From contig CAZPQV010000007.1 in assembly GCA_964588705.1 (NCBI GenBank), forward strand, positions 1-57,493: 57,493 nucleotides of DNA. The letters run 5' to 3'. A program made the position numbers and the translations under genes. The DNA comes from CAZPQV01 sp964588705. Its GTDB lineage: Bacteria; Bacteroidota; Bacteroidia; Flavobacteriales; Weeksellaceae. Numbering within the stretch: position 1 is the first letter of the stretch; each line of letters begins with the position of its first letter. Below the pieces are notes generated by a model. The model was not told the origin of the DNA. It saw nothing but the letters and a program-made list of their open reading frames with translations, and did not search any database. Shown here one piece after another: positions 42,016 through 50,278 of this stretch.

Positions 42016-43398
42016 ATGCAGGAAACGTTAAATTACATTCAGGAAAACAAACAGCGTTATGTAGATGAACTTTTCGAATTGTTGAGAATTGCATCAATCA
42101 GTGCAGATCCGGCATACAATCAGGATGTGCTTGATTGCGCCGATAAAGTTGCCGAACATCTTCGCAATGCCGGAGCCGACAATGTAGAAGTTTGTGAAAC
42201 TGAAGGTTACCCAATCGTTTTTGGTGAAAAAATCATCAATACAGATTTGCCAACCGTTCTGGTTTATGGTCACTACGATGTGCAACCGCCGGATCCGTTG
42301 GATTTATGGGAAAAACCACCTTTTGAACCTTATATTAAAGCCACAGAAATTCATCCGGACGGAGCAATTTTCGCTAGAGGTTCCGGTGATGACAAAGGGC
42401 AGTTCTTCATGCATATTAAAGCATTCGAAGCGATGATGAAAGCTGATTCTCTGCCTTGTAACGTGAAGTTCATTATTGAAGGAGAAGAAGAAGTTGGTTC
42501 TAAAAGTCTTGAAGGTTTCGTAAAACAAAATACCGATAAACTTTCCTGCGACTGCATTCTGATTTCAGATACGAGTTTGTATTCGATGGATCAGCCAACG
42601 GTAACCACCGGCTTAAGAGGATTGAGTTATGTAGAAGTGGAAGTGGAAGGCCCTTCAAGAGACTTGCATTCCGGACTTTACGGTGGAGCAGTTCCAAATC
42701 CGATTCACGTGCTTTCGAGAATGATTGCTCAGTTGATTGATGAAGACGGAAAAATAACTGTAGATGGTTTCTACGACAACGTTTTGGTAGTTTCTGATGA
42801 AGAAAGAGCTGAAATGAACAAACTGAAAGACAATCCTGAAGAATTCAAAAAATCAATTGGATTGGAAGGTGTTGAAGGTGAAAAAGGTTACACCACATTA
42901 GAAAGAACTTCTATTCGTCCAACATTGGACTGCAACGGAATTTGGGGCGGTTACATCGGAGAAGGTGCAAAAACCGTGATTCCTTCAAAAGCTTTTGCGA
43001 AAATTTCAATGCGTTTGGTTCCTTATCAAACACCGGATGAAATCACTGAAAAATTCAAAAATTATTTTGAAAAAATCGCTCCCGATAATGTTCGTGTTAC
43101 TGTAAAACCGCATCACGGAGGAATGCCTTATGTTCTTCCAAGCGATACCAAAGAATATTTAGCGGCTAAAAAAGCGATGGAAACGGCTTTCGGAAAAGAA
43201 GTTCTTCCGTTCAGAAGTGGTGGTAGTATTCCGATTACGGCCATGTTTGAAGAGGTGCTTAACGCTAAATCAGTTTTAATGGGATTTGGGTTGAGTTCAG
43301 ATGCGATTCACTCGCCAAATGAACATTACGGACTTTCTAATTTTTATAAAGGAATTGAAAGTATTCCGCTGTTTTTTGAGAACTATGCTAAAGGTTAA
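42016..43398 (+). CDS. M20 family dipeptidase
   Basis: A co-catalytic zinc peptidase. Ligand motifs are VYGHYDVQPPDP, RGSGDDKGQ, IEGEEEVGS and the lid domain with PSRDLHSGLYGG; the last His lies in SSDAIHSPNEH. It resembles Xaa-His or carnosinase-type dipeptidases (PepV/DapE relatives) and is cytoplasmic, with no signal. The 460 aa are standard. Confidence 0.93.
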   Translation: MQETLNYIQENKQRYVDELFELLRIASISADPAYNQDVLDCADKVAEHLRNAGADNVEVCETEGYPIVFGEKIINTDLPTVLVYGHYDVQPPDPLDLWEKPPFEPYIKATEIHPDGAIFARGSGDDKGQFFMHIKAFEAMMKADSLPCNVKFIIEGEEEVGSKSLEGFVKQNTDKLSCDCILISDTSLYSMDQPTVTTGLRGLSYVEVEVEGPSRDLHSGLYGGAVPNPIHVLSRMIAQLIDEDGKITVDGFYDNVLVVSDEERAEMNKLKDNPEEFKKSIGLEGVEGEKGYTTLERTSIRPTLDCNGIWGGYIGEGAKTVIPSKAFAKISMRLVPYQTPDEITEKFKNYFEKIAPDNVRVTVKPHHGGMPYVLPSDTKEYLAAKKAMETAFGKEVLPFRSGGSIPITAMFEEVLNAKSVLMGFGLSSDAIHSPNEHYGLSNFYKGIESIPLFFENYAKG

Positions 43399-43417
43399 AA
43401 ATATTATAAAACCCAAT

Positions 43418-43447
43418 AAAACGCTTCTGAAAAGAGGCGTTTTTTGT
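43418..43447 (+). terminator. Terminator after the dipeptidase gene
   Basis: An 11-bp stem (AAAACGCTTCT/AGAGGCGTTTT, one G-U pair) closed by a GAAA tetraloop and followed by a T run. Confidence 0.85.
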
Positions 43448-43458
43448 ATTTTTAAAGG

Positions 43459-44166
43459 ATGGAAAATAAAGTTATTTATATCACCGGCGGAACGAAAGGA
43501 ATCGGTTTTGGAATTGCCGAAATTTTGCTCAAAAATGGTTATTCTGTAGCTATCAGCGGAAGAAAAGAAGAAGATGTAAAGAAAGCAGAACAGGAACTTT
43601 CTGAAATTTCTGAAAATATTTTAGGAGTCGTTTCCAATGTAAAATCACTTGAAGATGAAGATAATGCCGTAAAACAAATCATAGAAAAATTCGGAAAATT
43701 GGATGGCGTAGTTGCCAATGCCGGACTTGGGATTTTAAAACCTGTGGATGAACTTTCTTCCGAAGAATGGAATGATATGATAGATACCAATCTTACCGGT
43801 GTTTTTCATTCATTAAAAGCATCGGTTGAAGAGCTTAAAAAATCCGAAGGTTATTATATCAGCATCTCAAGTTTGGCGGGAACCAATTTCTTTGAAAAAG
43901 GATCGGGCTATAATGCTACCAAATTTGGAGTGGTTGGCTTCACGCAGGCCGCAATGATTGATTTAAGAAAATATAATATCAAAGTCTGCACAATTATGCC
44001 GGGATCTGTGGCAACTTATTTTAATGGCAACATTCCATCAGAAAAAGATTCGTGGAAAATTCAACCGGAAGATATGGGAAATCTGGTGCTGGATGTTTTA
44101 AAAATGAATCCACGAGTTTTACCAAGCAAAATTGAATTTAGGGCAACCAGACCGGATTTAAAGTAA
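43459..44166 (+). CDS. Short-chain dehydrogenase/reductase
   Basis: A classical SDR. The cofactor motif is YITGGTKGIGFGIAE, the NAG motif is VVANAGLGI, the catalytic Ser is in SISSLAGTNF, and the catalytic Tyr and Lys are in YNATK. At 235 aa it is normal. The ATG begins 11 bases after a terminator, so it needs its own promoter; none is clear. The substrate cannot be told. Confidence 0.93.
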   Translation: MENKVIYITGGTKGIGFGIAEILLKNGYSVAISGRKEEDVKKAEQELSEISENILGVVSNVKSLEDEDNAVKQIIEKFGKLDGVVANAGLGILKPVDELSSEEWNDMIDTNLTGVFHSLKASVEELKKSEGYYISISSLAGTNFFEKGSGYNATKFGVVGFTQAAMIDLRKYNIKVCTIMPGSVATYFNGNIPSEKDSWKIQPEDMGNLVLDVLKMNPRVLPSKIEFRATRPDLK

Positions 44167-44210
44167 ATGATTTACGACATAATGCATTGAATAATAAATA
44201 TTTAATATAT

Positions 44211-44243
44211 TATGCATGCATAACATTTTTTTTCTTAATTTAG
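44211..44243 (+). promoter_or_regulatory. etfBA promoter with TATGCATGCATA operator
   Basis: The palindrome at 44211-44222 is the same 12 bases as operators A and B before marR. It lies 13 bases upstream of a near-consensus -7 box (TAATTTAG, 44236-44243), so it covers the -33 region. A bound repressor would block RNA polymerase. A smaller AATGCATT palindrome is at 44181-44188. Confidence 0.7.
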
Positions 44244-44274
44244 CAAAAATTAAATTTCAAAAAATTATAAATAC

Positions 44275-45021
44275 ATGAAAATATTAGTTTGTATCAGTAG
44301 TGTTCCGGATACTACTTCTAAAATTAATTTCACGGCAGATAAGTCTGCGTTCGATAAAAACGGCATTCAATGGGTAATTAATCCATTAGATGAATTTGCA
44401 CTTTCAAGAGCAGTTCAGCTACAGGCATCACAAGGTGCTACAGTTACTGTATTGAATGTTGGAGGTGCAGAAACCGAAGCCGTAATCAGAAAAGCTTTGG
44501 CTATTGGCGCAAACGACGCTATCCGAGTAAATGTTGATCCAAAAGACAGTTATTCAACTGCTAAAGAAATTGCTGCTATTGCACAAAACGGTGGCTACGA
44601 CCTTATCCTTTGCGGTAAAGAATCTTTGGATTATAACGGAGGTTCGGTTCCAGGAATGGTAGCACAAATGCTAAATCAGCCGTTTGTAAACGCAGCAGTT
44701 GGACTTGAAGTAAACGGAGCAGAAGCTACTGCAGTTCGCGAAATTGAAGGAGGAAAAGAAACTATTTCTGTTAAACTTCCTGCGGTAATCGCCGGACAGA
44801 AAGGTCTTGTAGATGAGAAGGAACTGATTATTCCGAACATGAGAGGAATTATGACTGCAAGAACGAAACCTCTTGCTGTAAACGAGCCAACTTCTTCTGA
44901 AGTGAAAGTTCAGGCAGTTTCTTTCGACAGTGTTCCGCCAAGAGCAGCCGTTAAAATGGTTTCTCCGGATAATTTGGATGAATTGGTAAGATTGCTGCAC
45001 GAAGAAGCAAAAGTTATATAA
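44275..45021 (+). CDS. etfB: Electron transfer flavoprotein beta subunit
   Basis: ETF takes electrons from acyl-CoA dehydrogenase and passes them to ETF-quinone oxidoreductase. The beta subunit holds AMP. Motifs are KILVCISSVPDTTSKI at the start, INPLDEFALSRAVQL and LILCGKESLDYNGGSVPGMVA. Its 248 aa are standard. The operator upstream links it to the acyl-CoA dehydrogenase gene at 27-29 kb. A 95-base spacer with GAAGTTGGAAG-type filler separates it from etfA. Confidence 0.95.
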   Translation: MKILVCISSVPDTTSKINFTADKSAFDKNGIQWVINPLDEFALSRAVQLQASQGATVTVLNVGGAETEAVIRKALAIGANDAIRVNVDPKDSYSTAKEIAAIAQNGGYDLILCGKESLDYNGGSVPGMVAQMLNQPFVNAAVGLEVNGAEATAVREIEGGKETISVKLPAVIAGQKGLVDEKELIIPNMRGIMTARTKPLAVNEPTSSEVKVQAVSFDSVPPRAAVKMVSPDNLDELVRLLHEEAKVI

Positions 45022-45116
45022 GATGGAAGTTTGAAGTTGGAAGCACGAAGTTTTATTTTTGGATTTCAACTCAAACATCAAAATTTAAATTCAAACTTTA
45101 AACAAAATTTACAAAA

Positions 45117-46061
45117 ATGGCAGTATTCGTATACGCAGAAAATATAAACGGAGTTTACAAGAAAGCAGCTTTCGAAGCGGTTTCTTACGCAAAATCCATC
45201 GCAGACAAAACAGGTGATACTGTAACTGCAGTTTCAATAAACCCAACCGATTCTTCAGATTTGCTTTATAAATACGGAGCAAACAACGTGATCAACGTGA
45301 AAGATGAAGGTCTTAAAAGCTTCAGCGCAAAAGCTTATGCACAGGCGATGAATGAAGTTGCAAACGGCAGCATCATCGTATTTCCTCACACAACTGATGC
45401 TTCATCTGTAGCACCAATGTTGGCAGTACAGAACGGATATTCACTGATTACAAACGCAGTAGATTCTCCTGAAAGCACAGCACCTTTCCAGGTGAAGAGA
45501 AGAGCTTTCTCAGGAAAAGGATTCATGCATGCAAAAGCTGAAGGAAATGTAATTGTAACCGTTTCTCAGAACGCTTTTGGAGCAAAAGAAAATCCGGTTT
45601 CGGGTTCTGAAGAAGTGAAAGATTTAGCGGTGGCTAATGAAGATACTAAAGTAATTTCTCATGAACAGTCTTCAGGAAAACTTGATCTGAAAGAAGCAGA
45701 AGTTGTGGTTTCTGCAGGACGTGGAATGAAAGGTCCTGAAAACTGGGGAATGATCGAAAATCTTGCGGATGTTCTTGGAGCAGCAACCGCTTGTTCAAAA
45801 CCGGTTTCAGACATCGGTTGGAGACCTCACAGCGAACACGTTGGACAAACCGGTAAAGCTATTGCACCAAACTTATACATTGCAGTAGGTATTTCAGGAG
45901 CAATTCAGCATTTGGCCGGTGTTAACTCTTCTAAAACCATTGTAGTAATCAATAACGATCCTGAAGCACCATTCTTCAAATCTGCAGATTACGGCGTTGT
46001 AGGAGATGCATTCCAGATTGTACCTGCACTTACAGAAAAGATTAAAGCTATTAAGGGCTAA
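45117..46061 (+). CDS. etfA: Electron transfer flavoprotein alpha subunit
   Basis: The alpha subunit carries FAD. The binding signature is the block VSAGRGMKGPENWGMIE, then the PVSDIGWRPHSEHVGQTGK and the YIAVGISGAIQHLAGV stretches, all complete. At 314 aa it is standard. Despite the 95-base gap it is surely transcribed with etfB, since the only terminator lies behind etfA. Confidence 0.95.
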   Translation: MAVFVYAENINGVYKKAAFEAVSYAKSIADKTGDTVTAVSINPTDSSDLLYKYGANNVINVKDEGLKSFSAKAYAQAMNEVANGSIIVFPHTTDASSVAPMLAVQNGYSLITNAVDSPESTAPFQVKRRAFSGKGFMHAKAEGNVIVTVSQNAFGAKENPVSGSEEVKDLAVANEDTKVISHEQSSGKLDLKEAEVVVSAGRGMKGPENWGMIENLADVLGAATACSKPVSDIGWRPHSEHVGQTGKAIAPNLYIAVGISGAIQHLAGVNSSKTIVVINNDPEAPFFKSADYGVVGDAFQIVPALTEKIKAIKG

Positions 46062-46081
46062 TGTTTTCACAATAAATAATG

Positions 46082-46116
46082 AAAAGTCCGAATGTTATGT
46101 TCGGACTTTTTTTTGT
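46082..46116 (+). terminator. Terminator of etfBA
   Basis: An 11-bp stem AAAAGTCCGAA/TTCGGACTTTT with a 7-base loop and eight or more T. One of the strongest terminators in the window. Confidence 0.9.
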
Positions 46117-46261
46117 TTCAGATCTTTAATTAGAATGCAGTTGAATTTTTTTTAAATATTTAAATAGTAATAGATTACAAGTACTATTTTATTTAAAACT
46201 TGAGGTAGATTAGGAATTGTCATAAAAATTTCGTATAATATAAATCTTACTGAAAGATTTT

Positions 46262-46984
46262 ATGAATATGAAGCAGCTTAATTTCCGTGCATTAAACGTT
46301 ATCAATCCAATAATCCGTGCCTGTACAGAGTCTGGAATTGGCAGACCAAAAGGATTACAGCCTAAAATAATACCGGCAATTTTTGAGAAAAGAGATATCA
46401 TTTGCAGTTCAAATGAGGAATCTGATGATATACTTGCTTTTGCGATTCCTATTTTACAACTGATGAAAAAATCGAACGTCGATCATCGAAAAGCAAGAAC
46501 AATAATCCTTGTAAATAATGGAGAGGAGGCGAGAAAAATTGATGATTATTTCAAGAAAATCTGTAAGTACATTCCGCTTTCAAGATGCCAGATTACAGAG
46601 GAATCTCTGATTGGTAATCAAATTTATATGCTCAAGCAAAGCCAGGAAGTTATTATTGCAACGCCCGAAAATCTTGCAGAACTGATCAGAATGAAACATG
46701 CAGATTTTTCGAATCTGGAAATTGCAGTATTCTATAATCTGAATGAAATGATGAATTCTGATGTTGAGGATTTAGAAATAATTATCCAAAACTTTCCAGG
46801 AAAAATTCAAATGCTGTTTTTCTCGGAAGTGCTAAAGAAATCATCCTTGAAATTTGCTCAGAAACACACCATTAATCCTGTAATGGCAGGTATTGAAATG
46901 AAGCTTCCTCTTTCAGAAAAAATAATGCCTCATCAACAGTCAAACGATCAAAATCAGAAAGAAAAAGATTTACTAATTGTCTAA
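46262..46984 (+). CDS. Degenerate DEAD-box helicase-like protein (single RecA domain, no ATPase motifs)
   Basis: The layout follows the first RecA domain of a DEAD-box RNA helicase: an upstream aromatic (F8), a Q-motif-like stretch (GIGRPKGLQPKIIPAI at 25-40), a position-matched motif I, motif Ib (ATPENLAELIR at 133-143), motif II and motif III. The functional residues are gone, however. Motif I reads CSSNEESDD instead of AxTGxGKT, motif II reads VFYNLNEMM instead of VLDEAD, and SAT has become FFSEV. The second RecA domain is missing; the protein ends in a short polar tail at 240 aa. It therefore cannot hydrolyse ATP by the usual mechanism. A cold-shock-domain gene follows after 36 bases. The start could be 46262 or 46268. 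Confidence 0.75.
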   Translation: MNMKQLNFRALNVINPIIRACTESGIGRPKGLQPKIIPAIFEKRDIICSSNEESDDILAFAIPILQLMKKSNVDHRKARTIILVNNGEEARKIDDYFKKICKYIPLSRCQITEESLIGNQIYMLKQSQEVIIATPENLAELIRMKHADFSNLEIAVFYNLNEMMNSDVEDLEIIIQNFPGKIQMLFFSEVLKKSSLKFAQKHTINPVMAGIEMKLPLSEKIMPHQQSNDQNQKEKDLLIV

Positions 46985-47020
46985 CCCTAAAATAATTAAT
47001 TATAATTTTTAAAAATAAAT

Positions 47021-47458
47021 ATGTCAGAAACATTTGCTAAAAAAGAACACAACAAGAAAAAATTAAGAAAAAGAAGAGAAAAAGAACAAAGGCGCGAAGA
47101 GCGCAAACTAAACAATAATAAAGGTAAAGATTTCGATGAAATGTTCCTTTATGTAGATGCCAACGGAAATTTTACAAAAACGCCACCTTCGGAAGATGAT
47201 ATTCCTGAGATTGAGCTTAAGGATATTCAGTTGGGCGCCGCATCATTAGAAGCAGAAGATCCGGTTAAAAAAGGATTTGTGCAGCATCTTGATGATAATA
47301 AAGGTTACGGTTTCATCCGTGAAAATAATAGTGGAGAAACAGTCTTTTTCCATGTCAGCAATGTAAATTTCGAAATTAAAAGAGGGCACAAAGTATCCTT
47401 CGAGAAAGAAAGAACTCACAAAGGTTTTTCAGCGGTTAACGTGCAACTTCTCAGGTAA
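47021..47458 (+). CDS. Cold-shock-domain protein with long basic N-terminus
   Basis: The C-terminal 65 residues are a cold-shock domain, with RNP1 as KGYGFI (94-99) and RNP2 as VFFHVS (108-113). In front lies a very basic stretch (residues 7-36, KKLRKRREKEQRREERK) and an acidic linker. The same layout occurs in Bacteroidota CSD proteins that are separate from the small CspA type. It should bind single-stranded RNA. It sits right behind the pseudo-DEAD-box gene, which suggests an RNA-binding pair. Its length is 145 aa. Confidence 0.9.
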   Translation: MSETFAKKEHNKKKLRKRREKEQRREERKLNNNKGKDFDEMFLYVDANGNFTKTPPSEDDIPEIELKDIQLGAASLEAEDPVKKGFVQHLDDNKGYGFIRENNSGETVFFHVSNVNFEIKRGHKVSFEKERTHKGFSAVNVQLLR

Positions 47459-47469
47459 TGATGTAACTT

Positions 47470-48828
47470 TTATTTCAGATACATCCTCATTTTCGCCTCA
47501 TATTCCGGTTTTACTTTGATGAATTTCCAGATTTTCTTATCATCAGGATTTGAGATGCGGTAGAAAATAATTTTATCAGCCGAATATTTGAAATAAGGAT
47601 GAGTTTTCAGCCAACTTTCTGGAGCATCAACCAAAGTATATTTGGTAACGTTTGCTGCATTCAGAGAAGCGGTAGAAGCCAATTTTTCGGCTAGTTCGCG
47701 GTCGATATTATAAGTTTCAAAGATTTGAGTTTTATTGACAAATCCGCCGAGATTCTTTCTGAAACCGATAAAACTTCCTGCCGCTTTTCCTGAAAATCCA
47801 AATTCTAGGAGTTGGTTGTAAGTGATTTCGTTCAAATCCATTTTGGAGAAATCCGTTGTTGAAGTTTGGATAAATTTTGAATTACTTGAAATAGGTTTTT
47901 CTACTTCAGTAATTGTTTGAGGAAGAAGGATATACGGTTTTAATTCTTCAAATTTCTTTTCGGATATTACAAAACATCTTTTGATTTCCTCTAAATTTTT
48001 GAAACTTCCGCGAAGGTTTTTGTTCTTAAAATTGAGAATTACCTGTGCCTGTTTTTCAGAAAATCCAAGAGCTTTCCATCCTTCTAAATCCAATTCATTT
48101 GGATTAAAAGGCAAATAAACCACGCTGCTTTTCTCTTTAAAATCCCGATTTGAATTTGTAAAACTTTGTGGAACTTCTGAAGATTTTTCAGGAAGCAGGA
48201 GATAGGGTGACATCTGCGAAAATCTTTCATCGCTAATCATATAGCATTCCTTCAGTTTTTCTTTGCTTTCGAAACTGCCGCCGAGATAATTTTTATAATT
48301 AAGAATGCCTTTGGCTTGTCCTTCGGAGAAACCCATGTTTATCCAGTCTTTTTCTGATAATAAATCCGGATTGAACTTTCTGCTGATGTTTAGTTTGTTT
48401 TTAGCGTATTTGTTATCGTAAAAAGTCTTTGTTTTATTGATGGAAAATTTTTCAGGAAGCAGAATATAAGGTTCAAGTTCTACAAATTTTTCCTCCGAGA
48501 TTGCATAGCATTTTTTCAGTTGTTGTTTGGAGAGAAATTCTCCACCGACAACTTCTTTATACTTCAAAATAGTTGCGACTTGCTTATCTGAAAAGCCTAG
48601 GTTTTTCCATTCAGTTTCATCAAGATTATTAGGATTAAAATCAGATAAAACAACAGCTGTGCTTTTGGAATCAGGAGCTGTTAAAAATTCAACTTCGGGA
48701 ACAGGATTGTTGTTCCGGGGCGTTTTAAAATAAGAAATACTGACTTGTGCAAGCGAAATGATACCAACCAAAATCGCAAGACCAAGCATTTGCTTCCTCC
48801 TTATTTTTTGAGGCAGATTGCTTTTCAT
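47470..48828 (-). CDS. Membrane-anchored protein with four or five helix-hairpin-helix repeats (ComEA-like)
   Basis: One N-terminal membrane helix (13-33) is followed by an outward-facing chain of HhH modules. Three near-identical repeats of about 62 residues are at 64-125, 152-214 and 241-303. Each has FNPnxLxxxxWxxlGFSxkQA, then xILnyKxxxGGsF, then a single Cys in KkCY/KrCF, and ends in PYiLLPe. A fourth, weaker one (330-385) has lost the Cys. A last hairpin may form at 395-450. HhH modules in ComEA bind DNA during uptake. Multi-copy forms of this kind are common in Bacteroidota, but their role is unproven. The length is 452 aa. Confidence 0.85.
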   Translation of the reverse strand: MKSNLPQKIRRKQMLGLAILVGIISLAQVSISYFKTPRNNNPVPEVEFLTAPDSKSTAVVLSDFNPNNLDETEWKNLGFSDKQVATILKYKEVVGGEFLSKQQLKKCYAISEEKFVELEPYILLPEKFSINKTKTFYDNKYAKNKLNISRKFNPDLLSEKDWINMGFSEGQAKGILNYKNYLGGSFESKEKLKECYMISDERFSQMSPYLLLPEKSSEVPQSFTNSNRDFKEKSSVVYLPFNPNELDLEGWKALGFSEKQAQVILNFKNKNLRGSFKNLEEIKRCFVISEKKFEELKPYILLPQTITEVEKPISSNSKFIQTSTTDFSKMDLNEITYNQLLEFGFSGKAAGSFIGFRKNLGGFVNKTQIFETYNIDRELAEKLASTASLNAANVTKYTLVDAPESWLKTHPYFKYSADKIIFYRISNPDDKKIWKFIKVKPEYEAKMRMYLK

Positions 48829-48881
48829 CCGTTTGGTTTTTAGGCTAATATAGCCAAATTAAATCAAACGAAGGTTTAAGG

Positions 48882-49226
48882 TTATTCTTCCGGTTTGTCG
48901 GTAAGTGATTCTTTCAGCTTCTGAAGTTCAGCTTTTACGAACTCCAAGCGGTCGATCATTGTGATGGTTTCCGAAAGTTTGGAATTGGTGGTTAGCGCTA
49001 TACGAGCACCATCTAAAGTGTAGCCTTTTTCTTTTACCAAGTGATAAATAATTTTAAGATTCTTGATGTCCTCCGGAGTGAAATAGCGGTTTCCTTTTTT
49101 GTTTTTCTTTGGTCTAAGAATAGGAAATTCCTGCTCCCAGTAGCGCAGCAGGGAAGTGTTTACATCAAAAGCGCGGGCAACTTCTCCAATGGAATAATAG
49201 AGTTTATCCGGAAGATCTGTTTTCAA
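48882..49226 (-). CDS. MerR family transcriptional regulator
   Basis: The N-terminal HTH begins YYSIGEVARAFDVNTSLLRYWEQEFP, the conserved MerR pattern with the family-specific RYWE. The wing contains GNRYFTPEDIKNLKII. A short coiled coil (about 75-110) gives the dimer. No effector domain is present at 114 aa, so it belongs to the small MerR type often next to M23 peptidase or lytic genes. Its target cannot be seen. Confidence 0.92.
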   Translation of the reverse strand: MKTDLPDKLYYSIGEVARAFDVNTSLLRYWEQEFPILRPKKNKKGNRYFTPEDIKNLKIIYHLVKEKGYTLDGARIALTTNSKLSETITMIDRLEFVKAELQKLKESLTDKPEE

Positions 49227-49278
49227 TTTCTAAGAATTATTTAAACAAATATAGAAATTTAATCACGAAAATAAAAGA

Positions 49279-49311
49279 CAAAAAAATCCGACTCCTAAGA
49301 GCCGGATTTCA
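49279..49311 (-). terminator. Terminator of the stress-protein gene
   Basis: An 11-bp stem with one mismatch (AAATCCGACTC/GAGCCGGATTT) and a CTAA loop, followed on the minus strand by T residues. Confidence 0.75.
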
Positions 49312-49315
49312 TTTT

Positions 49316-49843
49316 TTAGTCTTCACTTCCGAAGGAATCCATTCTTCCGTCCATTCCTTCGCGTCTTCGGAACTTATAACTTCTGTCCGAATCGAGGTAA
49401 GCGCCGTATCTTGCTTTTGCCAAAATTCTGGCACGTTCACCTTCTGAAATGCCGTTATCAGTGACTTCGTTTATATATTCTTCAGATTGTGGATAATAGT
49501 CTTTCGTGAAATCGTTTACATTTACAGCACCCATGTCATTCATTATATCGCGGGCTTTTTCTGCGCGGTCTGCATCATCAGTATAAACGGTTACAATATT
49601 ACTTTTTGTACCGGCATAGCTGTATCTTTTCTTTTCATCGGATTCGCCGAAAAGCCAGTCCCAAAAACCGGTTGTTTTTTCATCTTCTTCGTAATCGTAA
49701 TCCAAATCATTTTCAATCACTTCGCTTCTGTTGTATCTGGAAACATTATAATCTTCCTTAGAAAATCCATTGTTATCCAGTTTCTCCGAAGCCCGTTCCG
49801 CATCTGTATTGTTAGGAAAAAATCCTACTACTGTGTAAGCCAT
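49316..49843 (-). CDS. General stress protein 17M-like (YflT-type) protein
   Basis: The N-terminus (YTVVGFFPNNTDAERASEKLDNNGF) and the later NIVTVYTDDADRAEKARDIM each look like half of the heat-induced stress protein YflT fold: a beta-strand, an acidic loop and a helix. The middle (DLDYDYEEDEKTTGFWDW) and the tail are polar and acidic. I cannot assign a biochemical role. The protein has 175 aa, is soluble, and is probably a stress protein. Confidence 0.7.
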   Translation of the reverse strand: MAYTVVGFFPNNTDAERASEKLDNNGFSKEDYNVSRYNRSEVIENDLDYDYEEDEKTTGFWDWLFGESDEKKRYSYAGTKSNIVTVYTDDADRAEKARDIMNDMGAVNVNDFTKDYYPQSEEYINEVTDNGISEGERARILAKARYGAYLDSDRSYKFRRREGMDGRMDSFGSED

Positions 49844-50132
49844 AATTTTAAATTTTAGAATTAATATTTTTTATTTGGTAGTAGTTTAAATGCAAGAATG
49901 ATGACAAGAACTGTCGTTTACGCTATTTTAGTATTTATTTAACTCAAAGTTAAAAGATATTGATTATTAAATATATACAATAAAGTATTGTTCATCTAAA
50001 ATAAAATTTGTTCAAATTAAAGTGTCTTGAAAATTTAATCATCAGAATAGGAGAGATAGAGGATAAATTTTACATTGCAACTGGGTGTTTTGTTAAAAAT
50101 TGATTATCAGCCATTTTTGTTGTATTTATTGA

Positions 50133-50278
50133 TTGTTATTTTAAATAAAATCATTAATTTTGCACCACTTTTTCGTGGACATGGTCTGAAGGAGTAAAAC
50201 CTTAACAATTAACATCTTCCGTATTTTTTATTTCCACTGTAAAGACGCTAAAAAAGAAGGAATACAAATTATTAAATT
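50133..50278 (+). promoter_or_regulatory. rpsA promoter and 110-base leader
   Basis: TTG at 50133-50135, a 19-base spacer and TAATTTTG at 50155-50162 form the best consensus promoter in the window. The leader of about 110 bases begins with a CCAC-TTTTTC-GTGG hairpin and contains a stray GAAGGAG. In other bacteria S1 controls its own mRNA through its leader, so this is the likely regulatory target. The rest of the gap (49844-50132) is AT-rich with no gene. Confidence 0.65.

Noticed and set aside
45526..45536. CATGCATGC inside etfA as another operator
   Set aside because: It lies within a coding region, lacks the full TATGCATGCATA palindrome, and encodes conserved residues.
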